Source of the DNA: Actinomycetales bacterium
Lineage (GTDB): Bacteria; Actinomycetota; Actinomycetes; S36-B12
Length of the DNA: 34,130 bases
NCBI GenBank assembly: GCA_016125355.1
Contig: WGLX01000041.1
Span: 1 to 34,130, forward strand
Reading direction: 5' to 3'
This document shows, piece by piece, positions 24,495 through 32,375 of this stretch (position 1 is the first letter of the stretch; each line of letters opens with the position of its first letter). The notes under the pieces are model-generated. The model did no database searches and was not told the origin of the DNA. It saw nothing but the letters and a program-made list of their open reading frames with translations. A program made the translations under genes and the position numbers.

Positions 24495-25792
24495 GCACGA
24501 CCCAGCAGCCGACCGACGTCGATCTGTCAGCAGCCGGCGACACCGGCGGCATCTCGCAGGCGATCCGCGACTACTTCACCCGGGTCCGCGGCGGCGAGGT
24601 GGGCTCGCTGCCCGCCGTCCTCGGCCTCATCGTCCTGTTCCTGCTGTTCAGCGTGCTCAAGCCGGACACCTTCTTCAGCACCTTCAACTTCGCCAACCTG
24701 CTCAACCAGGGCACGGCCATCATCGTGCTCGCGATGGGGCTCGTCTTCGTCCTCCTGCTCGGCGAGATCGACCTGTCGGCGGGCTTCACCGCGGGCACGG
24801 CCGCTGCCGTCCTTGCGGTGGCCCTCTCCTCGTGGGGATGGGCGTGGCCGCTGGCACTCCTCGCCGGCCTGCTCACCGGAACGGCCATCGGCTTCTTCAT
24901 CGGCATCCTGGTGGCTCGGCTCGGTATCCCCTCGTTCGTCGTGACCCTCGCCATGTTCCTCGCCCTGCAGGGCGTCATGCTCCTGATCATCAGCGAGGGC
25001 GGCACGATCCGCCTGCGCAGCGACTTCCTGCTCGCGATCATGAACCAGAACATGCCGGTGTGGGCCGGCTGGCTCCTCTGGGCGCTCGTGGTCGGCGGGT
25101 ACGCCCTCGTGGCGTGGCGGGGCATCTCGGGCCGCCGCAAGGCCGGCCTGCGCGCCACCGCGACCTCGGTGTGGGCGGCCAAGACCATCGCGCTGGCGGT
25201 GCTCCTCGGTGTCATGGTCTTTCTCCTGAACCAGGAGCGGCAGATCCTCCGGCCCGGCAAGGAGTCCTGCCCGACCAGCGGCGACGCGCCGCTCGGCTGC
25301 ATCCCCGTGATCCAGGGCGTGCCGTGGGCTGTGCTCGTCGTCCTCGTGCTCGTGGTCGGCCTGACCTTCGTGCTGTCGCGCACGCCGTTCGGTCGCCACA
25401 TCTACGCGGTCGGCGGCAACGCCGAGGCCGCGCGCCGCGCCGGCATCAACGTCAAGTGGATCAAGACCTACTGCTTCATGATCGGCTCTACCCTCGCGGC
25501 CGTTGCCGGCGTGCTGATCGCCTCCCGTGACAACTCCGTCTCGCCCACCACCGGTGGCGCCCAGACGCTGCTGTTCGCCGTGGGCGCGGCCGTCATCGGC
25601 GGCACGAGCCTGTTCGGCGGCAAGGGCAAGGTCATGGACGCCGTCATCGGCGGCCTGGTCATCGCCGTCATCGCCAACGGGCTTCCGCTGATCACGCAGC
25701 AGTCGGGTATCCAGTTCGTCGTCACCGGGCTCGTGCTGCTCGTGGCCGCCAGCGTGGACGCGATCTCGCGGAAGCGCGCCACCGCGGGCTGA
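24491..25792 (+). CDS. xylH: Xylose ABC importer permease
   Basis: A 433-residue inner-membrane permease of the XylH/RbsC family with about ten or more helices. NLLNQGTAIIVLAMGLVFVL and GEIDLSAGFTAG near residues 75-105 are typical of this family, as is GRHIYAVGGNAEAARRAGIN near 300 and GGTSLFGGKGKVMDAVIGG near 375. A loop of about 60 residues in the middle holds two Cys (ESCPTSGDAPLGC) that could form an extracellular disulfide. It is translationally coupled to the ATPase gene. It should form the xylose channel with two ATPase subunits. Confidence 0.93.
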   Translation: MSTTQQPTDVDLSAAGDTGGISQAIRDYFTRVRGGEVGSLPAVLGLIVLFLLFSVLKPDTFFSTFNFANLLNQGTAIIVLAMGLVFVLLLGEIDLSAGFTAGTAAAVLAVALSSWGWAWPLALLAGLLTGTAIGFFIGILVARLGIPSFVVTLAMFLALQGVMLLIISEGGTIRLRSDFLLAIMNQNMPVWAGWLLWALVVGGYALVAWRGISGRRKAGLRATATSVWAAKTIALAVLLGVMVFLLNQERQILRPGKESCPTSGDAPLGCIPVIQGVPWAVLVVLVLVVGLTFVLSRTPFGRHIYAVGGNAEAARRAGINVKWIKTYCFMIGSTLAAVAGVLIASRDNSVSPTTGGAQTLLFAVGAAVIGGTSLFGGKGKVMDAVIGGLVIAVIANGLPLITQQSGIQFVVTGLVLLVAASVDAISRKRATAG

Positions 25793-25811
25793 CAGGATCG
25801 GTCGGCGGGAG

Positions 25812-27029
25812 ATGGCCTCACGTACGGCGGCGACGCAGGACGACCTGCGGCGCCACAATCGAGCCCGGCTGCTGCGGAGGCTCCACGAGAGCGGCGCGGC
25901 AACGCGGTCCGAGTTGGTCGCGTTCTCGGGGCTGAACCGCAGCACCGTCGGGGTGCTGGTCTCGGAGCTGGCCGAGGCCGGCCTCGTCCGGGAGGTGCCC
26001 GGCAGTGCGGGGCAGGTGGGTCGGCCCTCGCTCGTGGTCCAGCCCACGCCGGATTCCGCCGTCGTCACGGCCGTGGACCTGCGCGTCGATCGGACGGTGG
26101 TCGCGCTGGTCGGGCTCGGGGGCGAGGAGCTGTGGCGCCGCGAACAGGTGCACGAACGAGCCGGATTCACGCCGAAGGCCGCGGTGCGGAGCCTGCTGAA
26201 CCTGCTGAAGCAGGCCCTGCGGCAAGCGCCCGATGACTCGGTGTGGGTCGGGATCGGTATCGCCGTGCCCGGCGTCGTGAAGCACCCTGACGGCCTGGTC
26301 CGACTGGCCCCCAACCTCGGATGGTCCGACGTCCCCCTGGTGGAGCTCGTGCGGGCCGCCGTCGCCAAGCACTTCGGCGCCTCCCCACCCGTCCACGTGG
26401 GGAACGACGCCGACCTGGGAGCGGTCTCTGAGCACGTGCGTGGCGTGGGGGCGCACGATCAGAACCTCATCTATCTCTCGGGTGAGGTGGGCATCGGCGG
26501 CGGCATCATCATCGACGGCCGGGCGCTGGTGGGCGCGGGCGGTTTCGGCGGCGAGGTCGGACACATGGTGATCAACCCGAACGGAGTGACCTGCCGCTGT
26601 GGGGCGCGCGGCTGCTGGGAGACGGTCATCGGCCGCGATGCGATCGTCACCGCGGCCGGACTCAGCGCTGCCGACCACGATGTCTCCGATGTCGTGGCGG
26701 CGGCCAGCCACGGGAACGCCGAGGCTGCGGAAGCGATCCACCAGGCGGGTGAATGGCTGGGGGTCGGCATCGCCAACCTCGTCAATCTCTTCAACCCCGA
26801 GGTCATCGTGCTCGGCGGACACCTGCGCCTGCTGCTGCCGCTGGTGGGCGGCACGGTCGATCGCCGGATCGAGCGGGCGCTGCCCGCGGCCCGCGAGCAG
26901 GTGCGGGTGGCGGTTCCCGCGCTGGGGGGCGACAGCAGCCTCCTCGGTGCCGCGGAGGTCGCCTTCGAGGACCTCCTCAACGACCCCATCACCGTCCTCG
27001 GCAGGTCGGCGCATGCCCGAGGTGCCTGA
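25812..27029 (+). CDS. xylR: ROK family transcriptional regulator, likely xylose repressor
   Basis: A 405-residue protein. An N-terminal winged helix-turn-helix (RHNRARLLRRLHESGAATRS, then LSELAEAG-like helices to residue 65) is fused to a ROK sugar-binding domain. It has VGIGIAVPGVV near 150, the EVGHMVINPNG segment and the zinc motif CRCGARGCWE near 258. By analogy with XylR it should repress the xyl genes and release DNA when xylose binds. The inverted repeats near xylA are its likely site. GGCGGGAG precedes the ATG. The epimerase gene overlaps its 3' end by 17 bases. Confidence 0.88.
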   Translation: MASRTAATQDDLRRHNRARLLRRLHESGAATRSELVAFSGLNRSTVGVLVSELAEAGLVREVPGSAGQVGRPSLVVQPTPDSAVVTAVDLRVDRTVVALVGLGGEELWRREQVHERAGFTPKAAVRSLLNLLKQALRQAPDDSVWVGIGIAVPGVVKHPDGLVRLAPNLGWSDVPLVELVRAAVAKHFGASPPVHVGNDADLGAVSEHVRGVGAHDQNLIYLSGEVGIGGGIIIDGRALVGAGGFGGEVGHMVINPNGVTCRCGARGCWETVIGRDAIVTAAGLSAADHDVSDVVAAASHGNAEAAEAIHQAGEWLGVGIANLVNLFNPEVIVLGGHLRLLLPLVGGTVDRRIERALPAAREQVRVAVPALGGDSSLLGAAEVAFEDLLNDPITVLGRSAHARGA

Positions 27030-27870
27030 CCTCGTCACCCTGGCGGGCGACGACGTGACGGTCACGATCGACGCTCGGCTCGGGGCCCGAGCGGTGTCGT
27101 GGCGCGTCGATGGCCACGAGCTCCTGGGCGGCCGCTCGAGCCACCCTGTCGAGCACGGGATGTACCCCATGGCCCCCTGGGCGGGTCGGGTCCGCGACAA
27201 CGCGGTGGGCGAGGGGGCGGGGCGGCACTCCCTTCCCGTGACCTACGACCCGTGGGCCCTGCACGGGACGGTTCTGGCCCGGCCGGCGACGGCCGTCGAC
27301 GTGAGACTGGAGGAGGCGTCGAGCGTCCTGGTCGCGCGATTCGACGATCACCCGGAATGGCCCTGGCCGATGTCCGTGCGCGTGGAGTGGCGGGTCATCG
27401 GACGGGTCCTCGAGGCCGACATCGTCGTGTCCGCCCCGGCGGAGGGGTTCCCCGCGGTGGTCGGATGGCATCCGTGGTTCCGGCGCCGTCTGGACGGCAG
27501 CGCGTCGGCCGTGTGGTCCTGCGACGGTGCCGGGCAGCTGCGTCGGGGGAGCGATCACCTTCCGACGGGTGACCTCGACCCCTACGATCCATCGTCCGGG
27601 CCCTTCGACGACGCCTTCGCGGTGCCGGACGGGCATGCCCGCGTGACCTGGCCCGGGGTGCTCGACCTGAGCGTCCAGTCGGACGGTGACTGGTACGTCG
27701 TGTTCGATGAGCTCCCCGACACGCTCTGCATCGAGCCGCAGAGCGGTCCCCCCGACGGCCTGCGGGAGGCGGGCCGACCCTCGGCGTTCGGCCCCGTCCG
27801 ACGAGCGGAACCCGAGAGGCCAGTGTCGCTGCGCACGAGGTGGACCCCGCATCGCCTCAGCGACTGCTGA
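27013..27870 (+). CDS. Aldose 1-epimerase family protein
   Basis: A 285-residue galactose mutarotase-like protein predicted to interconvert alpha and beta anomers of xylose or another aldose. It shows the MAPWAGRVRDN motif near residue 56, GWHPWF with the catalytic His near 155 and LCIEPQSGPPDGL with the catalytic Glu near 245. It starts at ATG 27013 inside the regulator gene (17-base overlap); GTG 27022 is an alternative start. As the last gene of the xyl operon it would speed supply of the anomer used by the isomerase. Its stop directly abuts the convergent dehydrogenase stop with no gap. Confidence 0.88.
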   Translation: MPEVPDLVTLAGDDVTVTIDARLGARAVSWRVDGHELLGGRSSHPVEHGMYPMAPWAGRVRDNAVGEGAGRHSLPVTYDPWALHGTVLARPATAVDVRLEEASSVLVARFDDHPEWPWPMSVRVEWRVIGRVLEADIVVSAPAEGFPAVVGWHPWFRRRLDGSASAVWSCDGAGQLRRGSDHLPTGDLDPYDPSSGPFDDAFAVPDGHARVTWPGVLDLSVQSDGDWYVVFDELPDTLCIEPQSGPPDGLREAGRPSAFGPVRRAEPERPVSLRTRWTPHRLSDC

Positions 27871-28959
27871 TTACTCCTCGTGCCCCGCGGGCGGATCGAG
27901 GGTCACGACGGTGCCCGTGGCCGCGGACGTGCGCGCGGCATCGAGGACACGGAGGTTCTGGATCACGTCGGAGACGAGCACCGGCGGGACCGCTCCCTCC
28001 GTGAGCGTCTCGGCGACTGCCCGGTAGAAGCGCGGCCACTGCCCCGCCACCAGGGGGAGGAGCTCCTCATGGGCGACGTTGTCCTCGCCCATCGTGCGGA
28101 GGTAGGCGTCCGTGCCTGCGGGCTCGCGCCCCCACTCCGCGCTTCGCGGGTCGCGGCCCGCGACCAGCGCGGGCTCCTGCGAGTCGGTCGCATCGACCCG
28201 CAGTCCGCCGTGGGTCCCGAACAGGGTGATGCGGGGCTCCGGGAACGCGGCGATCTGGCTGACCGTGAGCACGCTGACGCCGCCGGCGAGGTGCGTGAGC
28301 AGGAGCACCACGTCGTCATCAGCGGCGAAGTCGGGCCGCACCGAGCGGACGGCCGCCGACACCGAGGTCACGGGCCCCATGAGGAGGATGGCCTGGTCGA
28401 TCACGTGGGCGCCGAGGTCGTAGAGCATGCCACCCATGTCGGCGGGATCGGCCGAGCCGCGCCAACCCGGTTTCGGCGTCACGCGCATGCGCTCGATGCG
28501 TGACTCGTACCGGTGCACCGTGCCGATGCGTCCGTCGCGCGCAACCTGCAGTGCGGTCAGGAAGTCGCTGTCCCACCGGCGGTTCTGGAACGGGATCAGC
28601 AGACGTCCCCGGTCGGTGGCGAGGAGGGCCAGCTCGGTGGCGGCCGCGGCCGTGGGGGCGATCGGCTTGTCGAGCACGACGTGCATGCCAGCGCCGAGGG
28701 CCGCCGTCGCATAGGGCACATGGGTGGCATTCGCCGTGCTGATCACGGCGAGGTCGTAGGGGTGGGCCAGCGCCTCCTCGACCGTCGGATGGATGGTGGC
28801 CTCGGGGTGGGCCGTCCGAGCCTGTTCTGCGCGCTCCGGGTTGCCCGTCACGATGCCGTCGAGGCGGAGTGACGGGACCGCCTCGATGAGGGGCGCATGG
28901 AACACCCGACCCCCCAGACCGAAGCCGATCAGCAGGACGGAGACCTCGGTTGCGGACAT
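27871..28959 (-). CDS. Gfo/Idh/MocA family oxidoreductase
   Basis: A 362-residue NAD(P)-dependent dehydrogenase for a sugar, inositol or related polyol. The Rossmann motif GFGLGGRVFHAPLI is near residue 12, followed by ISTANATHVPYA and the conserved VVLDKPIAPT near 95 holding the family Lys. DMGGMLYDLGAHVIDQA near 175 is typical, with the His likely catalytic. ATG 28959 is preferred; an in-frame TTG at 28971 is the alternative. It ends flush with the epimerase gene on the other strand. The substrate is unknown; a link to pentose use is suggested only by position. Confidence 0.9.
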   Translation of the reverse strand: MSATEVSVLLIGFGLGGRVFHAPLIEAVPSLRLDGIVTGNPERAEQARTAHPEATIHPTVEEALAHPYDLAVISTANATHVPYATAALGAGMHVVLDKPIAPTAAAATELALLATDRGRLLIPFQNRRWDSDFLTALQVARDGRIGTVHRYESRIERMRVTPKPGWRGSADPADMGGMLYDLGAHVIDQAILLMGPVTSVSAAVRSVRPDFAADDDVVLLLTHLAGGVSVLTVSQIAAFPEPRITLFGTHGGLRVDATDSQEPALVAGRDPRSAEWGREPAGTDAYLRTMGEDNVAHEELLPLVAGQWPRFYRAVAETLTEGAVPPVLVSDVIQNLRVLDAARTSAATGTVVTLDPPAGHEE

Positions 28960-28986
28960 GTGGCTAGTCAACCACCGGTCACTGGG

Positions 28987-29015
28987 ATGACAACCGGGCC
29001 CCGGTGCTGCACAAT
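28987..29015 (+). promoter_or_regulatory. Promoter of the candidate 6C RNA
   Basis: ATGACA (28987-28992) and CACAAT (29010-29015) are separated by exactly 17 bp, close to the -35 TTGACA and -10 TATAAT consensus. Transcription would start near 29022 on the plus strand, where no protein gene lies. Confidence 0.65.
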
Positions 29016-29021
29016 GGGCTT

Positions 29022-29098
29022 GTCGCTCACCCCCCGAGCGATTCGAGGCCCTCGGGCCTCGGGAACCCGCGCGACAGCCCCCCAGCCGCGCGGGTTTT
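29022..29098 (+). ncRNA. Candidate 6C small RNA
   Basis: A compact RNA of about 77 nt between two minus-strand genes. The first hairpin pairs TCGCTC with GAGCGA (29023-29028, 29036-29041) around a loop with six C. A middle hairpin pairs GAGGCC with GGCCTC (29045-29050, 29055-29060). The last pairs AACCCGCGCG with CGCGCGGGTT (29064-29073, 29087-29096) around a loop that again has six C (29078-29083), and ends in TTTT as an intrinsic terminator. Two C6-loop hairpins are the definition of the actinobacterial 6C family, whose members act as trans-acting regulators of mRNAs with G-rich sites. The ends are inferred. Confidence 0.85.
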
Positions 29099-29104
29099 CC
29101 CGTG

Positions 29105-29923
29105 TCAGGACCGGTACACGTGGACGCGCGTGCCCAGCGGCACCTGATCGAACAGCCACCGCGCGCCCTTGTAGTCCCTCAGGTTCACGCACCCGTGCGA
29201 GGCCCCGTAGTACCCGTCGCGGGCGAAGTAGGGCGAGTAGTGCACGGCCTGACCACCGCTGAAGAAGAGTGCGAAGGGCATCCAGGTGCGGTACAGGCTC
29301 GAGGTGTGGTCGCGGCTCTTCAGGTGCACCCGGAAGGTGCCTTCATGGGTCTCCGCGCCCGGGAAGCCGAAGCGTGCGTCCAGCGTGATCAGCACCTTGC
29401 CCTTCCTCACCAGGCGCACGAGGCGTTGCGTCTTGTCGATGCAGATCGTGAGCTCGCCGAGGCAGGAGGCGGGCAGCTTGCCGACCCTCCCGGCCATCTC
29501 GGCCAAGCGGTCCCAGGCGGTCTGCCCGACGACGCCGTTGGGTCGCAGCCCGAACTTGACCTGGAACGCGCGGACCGCGCTCACCGTGGACGGGCCGACG
29601 CGCTCGTTGTCGACGTCGCGGGCACCGATGTCGTAGCCCAGCCAGGCCAGCCGCTCCTGGACCTTGGCGACCCGCCAGCCGACCTCCCCCTGGCGCAGCG
29701 GGATCCGGGCCGTCGTGACCGCGGGTGGCGTGGGGGCGGTCGGCTGCGTCGGGACGCTGGGCTCCGTCGGGACGCTGGGCTCCGTCGGGGCAGCCGGGTC
29801 GGCGGGCGTCGAGGGGGTCGATGCGCTCGGACTCGGCGCGGGCGGCGCGTCCTCGGCGTGGGCCGGGACCGCCGCGCCCAGGAGGGCCGCGACGACGGCA
29901 GCGGTCACGAGGAGGCGGCGCAC
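29105..29923 (-). CDS. Secreted L,D-transpeptidase (YkuD) with peptidoglycan-binding domain
   Basis: A 272-residue exported enzyme that forms 3-3 cross-links in peptidoglycan or attaches proteins to it. A signal peptide (LLVTAAVVAALLGAAVPAHA) is followed by a Pro/Thr/Ser linker with repeated PTEPSV units, a PG_binding_1 domain (about 90-150, AFQVKFGLRPNGVVG) and the YkuD domain with SHGCVNL, Cys245 being the nucleophile. The frame is open upstream, but GTG 29923 gives the signal peptide and lies 6 nt after a TATGGT box. It sits 31 bases after the histidine kinase gene on the same strand. Confidence 0.92.
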   Translation of the reverse strand: MRRLLVTAAVVAALLGAAVPAHAEDAPPAPSPSASTPSTPADPAAPTEPSVPTEPSVPTQPTAPTPPAVTTARIPLRQGEVGWRVAKVQERLAWLGYDIGARDVDNERVGPSTVSAVRAFQVKFGLRPNGVVGQTAWDRLAEMAGRVGKLPASCLGELTICIDKTQRLVRLVRKGKVLITLDARFGFPGAETHEGTFRVHLKSRDHTSSLYRTWMPFALFFSGGQAVHYSPYFARDGYYGASHGCVNLRDYKGARWLFDQVPLGTRVHVYRS

Positions 29924-29935
29924 CCGTCCACCATA
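29924..29935 (-). promoter_or_regulatory. Leaderless-type promoter (-10) of the L,D-transpeptidase gene
   Basis: On the minus strand TATGGT (29935-29930) is followed by 6 nt and GTG 29923. It lies in the gap after the histidine kinase stop, so the transpeptidase can be made independently of the two-component genes. Confidence 0.58.
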
Positions 29936-29954
29936 GATCGCCTCAGGTCGGACG

Positions 29955-30956
29955 TCATGCCCGAGGCAGCCGGATGGCGAAGGCACAGCCGCGATCGGTG
30001 TTACGGACGGTGACCTCGCCATCATGCGCACTGACGACCTCCTGCACCACGGCCAGGCCGAGGCCCGAGCCCTCCCCGGGCGTCCGGGCGGCCGAGCCAC
30101 GCCAGCCCGGCTCGAAGACACGTGCGAAGTCCGCCTCGTCGATGCCCCCGCACTCATCCTCGACCCTGATGGTCACGGCATCCCCGGTCGCCTCGGCGGT
30201 TGCGGAGACCTGCCCGTTGGTCGGGGTGTGGCGGACTGCGTTGGTGAGCAGGTTCGTGAGGGCGCGACCCAGCTCACGGCCGTCGGCGCGGACTCGTAGT
30301 CCTGCCGGCGCGTCGCCGACCAGCTCGACCTGCTCGGCCCGGGCGAGCGGCTCCGCGGACGCGAGCGTGTCGGAGAGCACGTCGCGGACGTCGATCTCCT
30401 CGAGTCGGAGCTCGAGGGCTCCGGATTGCAGGCGAGACAGGGCGAGCAGGTCGTCGACCATGCGCGAGAGCCGGTCCACCTCGCTGTGCAGCTGGCGCAG
30501 GTACCGCTGGGGGTCCGGCGCCACCCCGTCCTCGAGCGCCTCGGTCATGGCCCGCATCCCGGCAAGTGGGGTGCGCAGGTCGTGGCTCACCCAGGTGACC
30601 ATCTCGCGCCTACGCCGCTCGACCTCCTGACTGGCCTGCAGCTCGGCGGCCGCCGCCGCGGCGACGCGCGTCTGCTCGTCCATGCGGCGGGCCGCGACGA
30701 CGCCGAACAGCACGGCGAAGGGCAGTGCCGAGACGACAATCCAGGCGAGCAGGGTGAGGTCCTGCTCGGCGAGGAACATCGACCGGCCGGACACGATGAG
30801 GGCTGCGCCGACGGCCAGCACGGGGACCAGCGGTGCGATGAGGGCAGCGACGCGGGGTGAGCGGCGGCCGATGGCCACGACGCCGGCGAGCCCGACCAGC
30901 CCGGTCGCGGCGGCCGTCCCTGCCGCGATCAGGACCGCCTCGGCCTCCGGCCTCAC
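29955..30956 (-). CDS. Sensor histidine kinase
   Basis: A 333-residue membrane kinase. Hydrophobic segments occupy about residues 8-100, with only short loops outside, then a dimerisation domain with VSHDLRTPLAGM holding the phosphorylated His, the N box LLTNAVRHTP and ATP-lid motifs DECGGID and GEGSGLGLAVV. The lack of a large extracellular domain suggests it senses within the membrane or through a partner. It begins at GTG 30956 overlapping the response regulator stop (GTGA), so the pair is stoichiometrically coupled. Upstream in-frame starts (30968, 30986) are less likely. Confidence 0.9.
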   Translation of the reverse strand: MRPEAEAVLIAAGTAAATGLVGLAGVVAIGRRSPRVAALIAPLVPVLAVGAALIVSGRSMFLAEQDLTLLAWIVVSALPFAVLFGVVAARRMDEQTRVAAAAAAELQASQEVERRRREMVTWVSHDLRTPLAGMRAMTEALEDGVAPDPQRYLRQLHSEVDRLSRMVDDLLALSRLQSGALELRLEEIDVRDVLSDTLASAEPLARAEQVELVGDAPAGLRVRADGRELGRALTNLLTNAVRHTPTNGQVSATAEATGDAVTIRVEDECGGIDEADFARVFEPGWRGSAARTPGEGSGLGLAVVQEVVSAHDGEVTVRNTDRGCAFAIRLPRA

Positions 30957-31633
30957 GAGGGGTCCCACCGGTAGCCGACGCCCCACACCGTGACGATCCG
31001 GGTGGGGTTGCTGGCATCCGCCTCCACCTTCTCGCGCAGGCGCCGCACGTGGACGGTCACCGTCGTGAGATCCCCGTACTCCCAGTTCCAGACGGAGGAA
31101 AGCAGCTCCTCACGGGAGAACGCCGTACCGGGATTGGCGAGGAAGTGCGCCAGCAGGTCGAACTCCCGCGCGGTCAGCGACAGGGGCTCGCCGTCGAGGG
31201 ACGCTGTCCGCGCGACCGGGTCGAGGTGCAGGTTGCCGTCCACGCGCGGCTGCTGGTGCGCCGGGGTAGGCGGGTTCGTTCGTCGCAGGACGGAGGCGAC
31301 GCGCAGGACGAGCTCGCGCGGCGAGAACGGCTTGGCGAGGTAGTCGTCGGCGCCCGAGTCCAGTCCGGCGATCCGGTCCTCCTCCTCACCGAGGGCCGTG
31401 AGCATGATGATCGGCACATCGGGACGATCGACGCGAAGACGCCGGCACACCTCGAAACCGTCGAAGCCCGGCAGCATCACGTCGAGGACCACGAGGTCGG
31501 GTGCCTCCCGAGCGGCCACGATGGCGTTGGGCCCGTCGGGCGCCTCGAGGGTCGCGTACCCCGCCTGCTGCAGGTAGGCCACGACGACCTCGCGCACAGT
31601 GGGGTCGTCGTCGACGACCAGGACGGTGGCCAT
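30953..31633 (-). CDS. OmpR/PhoB family response regulator
   Basis: A 226-residue regulator. The receiver domain (1-120) has the acidic pocket VVDDDPT, the phosphoacceptor Asp in VVLDVMLPG near residue 52, a Thr in MLTA and the Lys in YLAKPF. The C-terminal winged helix (about 130-226) includes LTAREFDLLAHF and TVTVHVRRLREKVE, the DNA-recognition helix. It is the partner of the overlapping kinase. Targets are unknown; the L,D-transpeptidase downstream and the thioredoxin-like lipoprotein gene upstream (divergent) are reasonable candidates from position only. Confidence 0.93.
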   Translation of the reverse strand: MATVLVVDDDPTVREVVVAYLQQAGYATLEAPDGPNAIVAAREAPDLVVLDVMLPGFDGFEVCRRLRVDRPDVPIIMLTALGEEEDRIAGLDSGADDYLAKPFSPRELVLRVASVLRRTNPPTPAHQQPRVDGNLHLDPVARTASLDGEPLSLTAREFDLLAHFLANPGTAFSREELLSSVWNWEYGDLTTVTVHVRRLREKVEADASNPTRIVTVWGVGYRWDPS

Positions 31634-31645
31634 GCAGCAAGAGTA
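31634..31645 (-). promoter_or_regulatory. Leaderless-type promoter (-10) of the response regulator gene
   Basis: On the minus strand TACTCT (31645-31640) is followed by 6 nt and ATG 31633, with no Shine-Dalgarno sequence. Confidence 0.6.
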
Positions 31646-31745
31646 GGTGCCGCGCAGCGCCGCACCCGCGAGAAGGACGCTGCGGTAATCAGTACGTAAG
31701 GGTTATCCGGTGCCCGCGACGCTCGAGGCACGGTGTCATGGACCC

Positions 31746-32375
31746 ATGACGACTTCACGAGCACGACTCATCCGCTTGACCGTTCCCGTGGCCGCCGCGC
31801 TCCTCGCCCTTGCCGCCTGCAGTTCCACCTCGTCGGAGCCGGCGTCAGGGACGTCGGACGCGATGATGAGCAGCGCCCCCTCGGACGCGATGATGTCGGA
31901 CGGCGCGATGTCGGATGAGGCGATGTCGGATGAGGCGATGTCGGATGAGGCGATGTCCTCCGACGCCATGTCCTCCGACGCCATGTCCTCCGACGCCATG
32001 TCCTCCGACGGGGCGATGGCGTCCGATGGCGCCATGTCCGAGGACGCCATGATGTCCGACGCCGGAGCGTTCATCGACCTCGCCGCCTACGAGGCCGACA
32101 AGGGCGCGTACGACGCGGGCACCGTCGTGCTCTTCTTCAACGCGTCCTGGTGCCCGACCTGCCAGGAGGCCAACAGGAACCTCAAGGACGACCCCACGGC
32201 GATCCCGGCCGGGCTCACCGTGGTGTCCGTCGACTACGACAACTCCGACGAGCTCAAGCAGAAGTACGGCATCACGACGCAGCACACGTTCGTGCAGGTG
32301 GACGCCAATGGCAATGAGCTCGCCAAGTGGACCGGAAGCGTGACCGCTGACCAGATTGCGAAGCAGACGGTCTGA
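31746..32375 (+). CDS. Thioredoxin-like lipoprotein with Met/Ser/Asp repeat linker
   Basis: A 209-residue exported redox protein. A signal peptide ends in LALAAC (lipidated Cys). A low-complexity linker of about 75 residues follows, containing three MSDEA and four MSSDA-type repeats. The thioredoxin fold starts near residue 108, with FFNASWCPTCQEAN carrying the CxxC active site and TTQHTFVQVDANG containing a strand before the second half. It should catalyse disulfide exchange outside the membrane, recharged by the CcdA-like protein whose gene overlaps its stop codon by one base. ATG 31746 is chosen because it opens the signal peptide. The linker is encoded by 15-bp tandem repeats. Confidence 0.9.
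   Translation: MTTSRARLIRLTVPVAAALLALAACSSTSSEPASGTSDAMMSSAPSDAMMSDGAMSDEAMSDEAMSDEAMSSDAMSSDAMSSDAMSSDGAMASDGAMSEDAMMSDAGAFIDLAAYEADKGAYDAGTVVLFFNASWCPTCQEANRNLKDDPTAIPAGLTVVSVDYDNSDELKQKYGITTQHTFVQVDANGNELAKWTGSVTADQIAKQTV
31906..32010 (+). repeat. 15-bp tandem repeats inside the lipoprotein gene
   Basis: Seven contiguous 15-bp units: three copies of CGATGTCGGATGAGG (31906-31950), then four of CSATGTCCTCCGACG (31951-32010, S being G in the first and C in the rest). Each unit is five codons, so gain or loss of units keeps the reading frame and would lengthen or shorten the linker. Confidence 0.92.

Noticed and set aside
24527-26368. 613-codon minus-strand open frame opposite the permease and ROK genes
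   Set aside because: Antisense shadow; the Glu/Asp/His-rich sequence is typical of reversed membrane-protein codons.
31906-32010. CRISPR-like regular repeats
   Set aside because: The units are contiguous without spacers, in frame and coding, so this is a tandem repeat.
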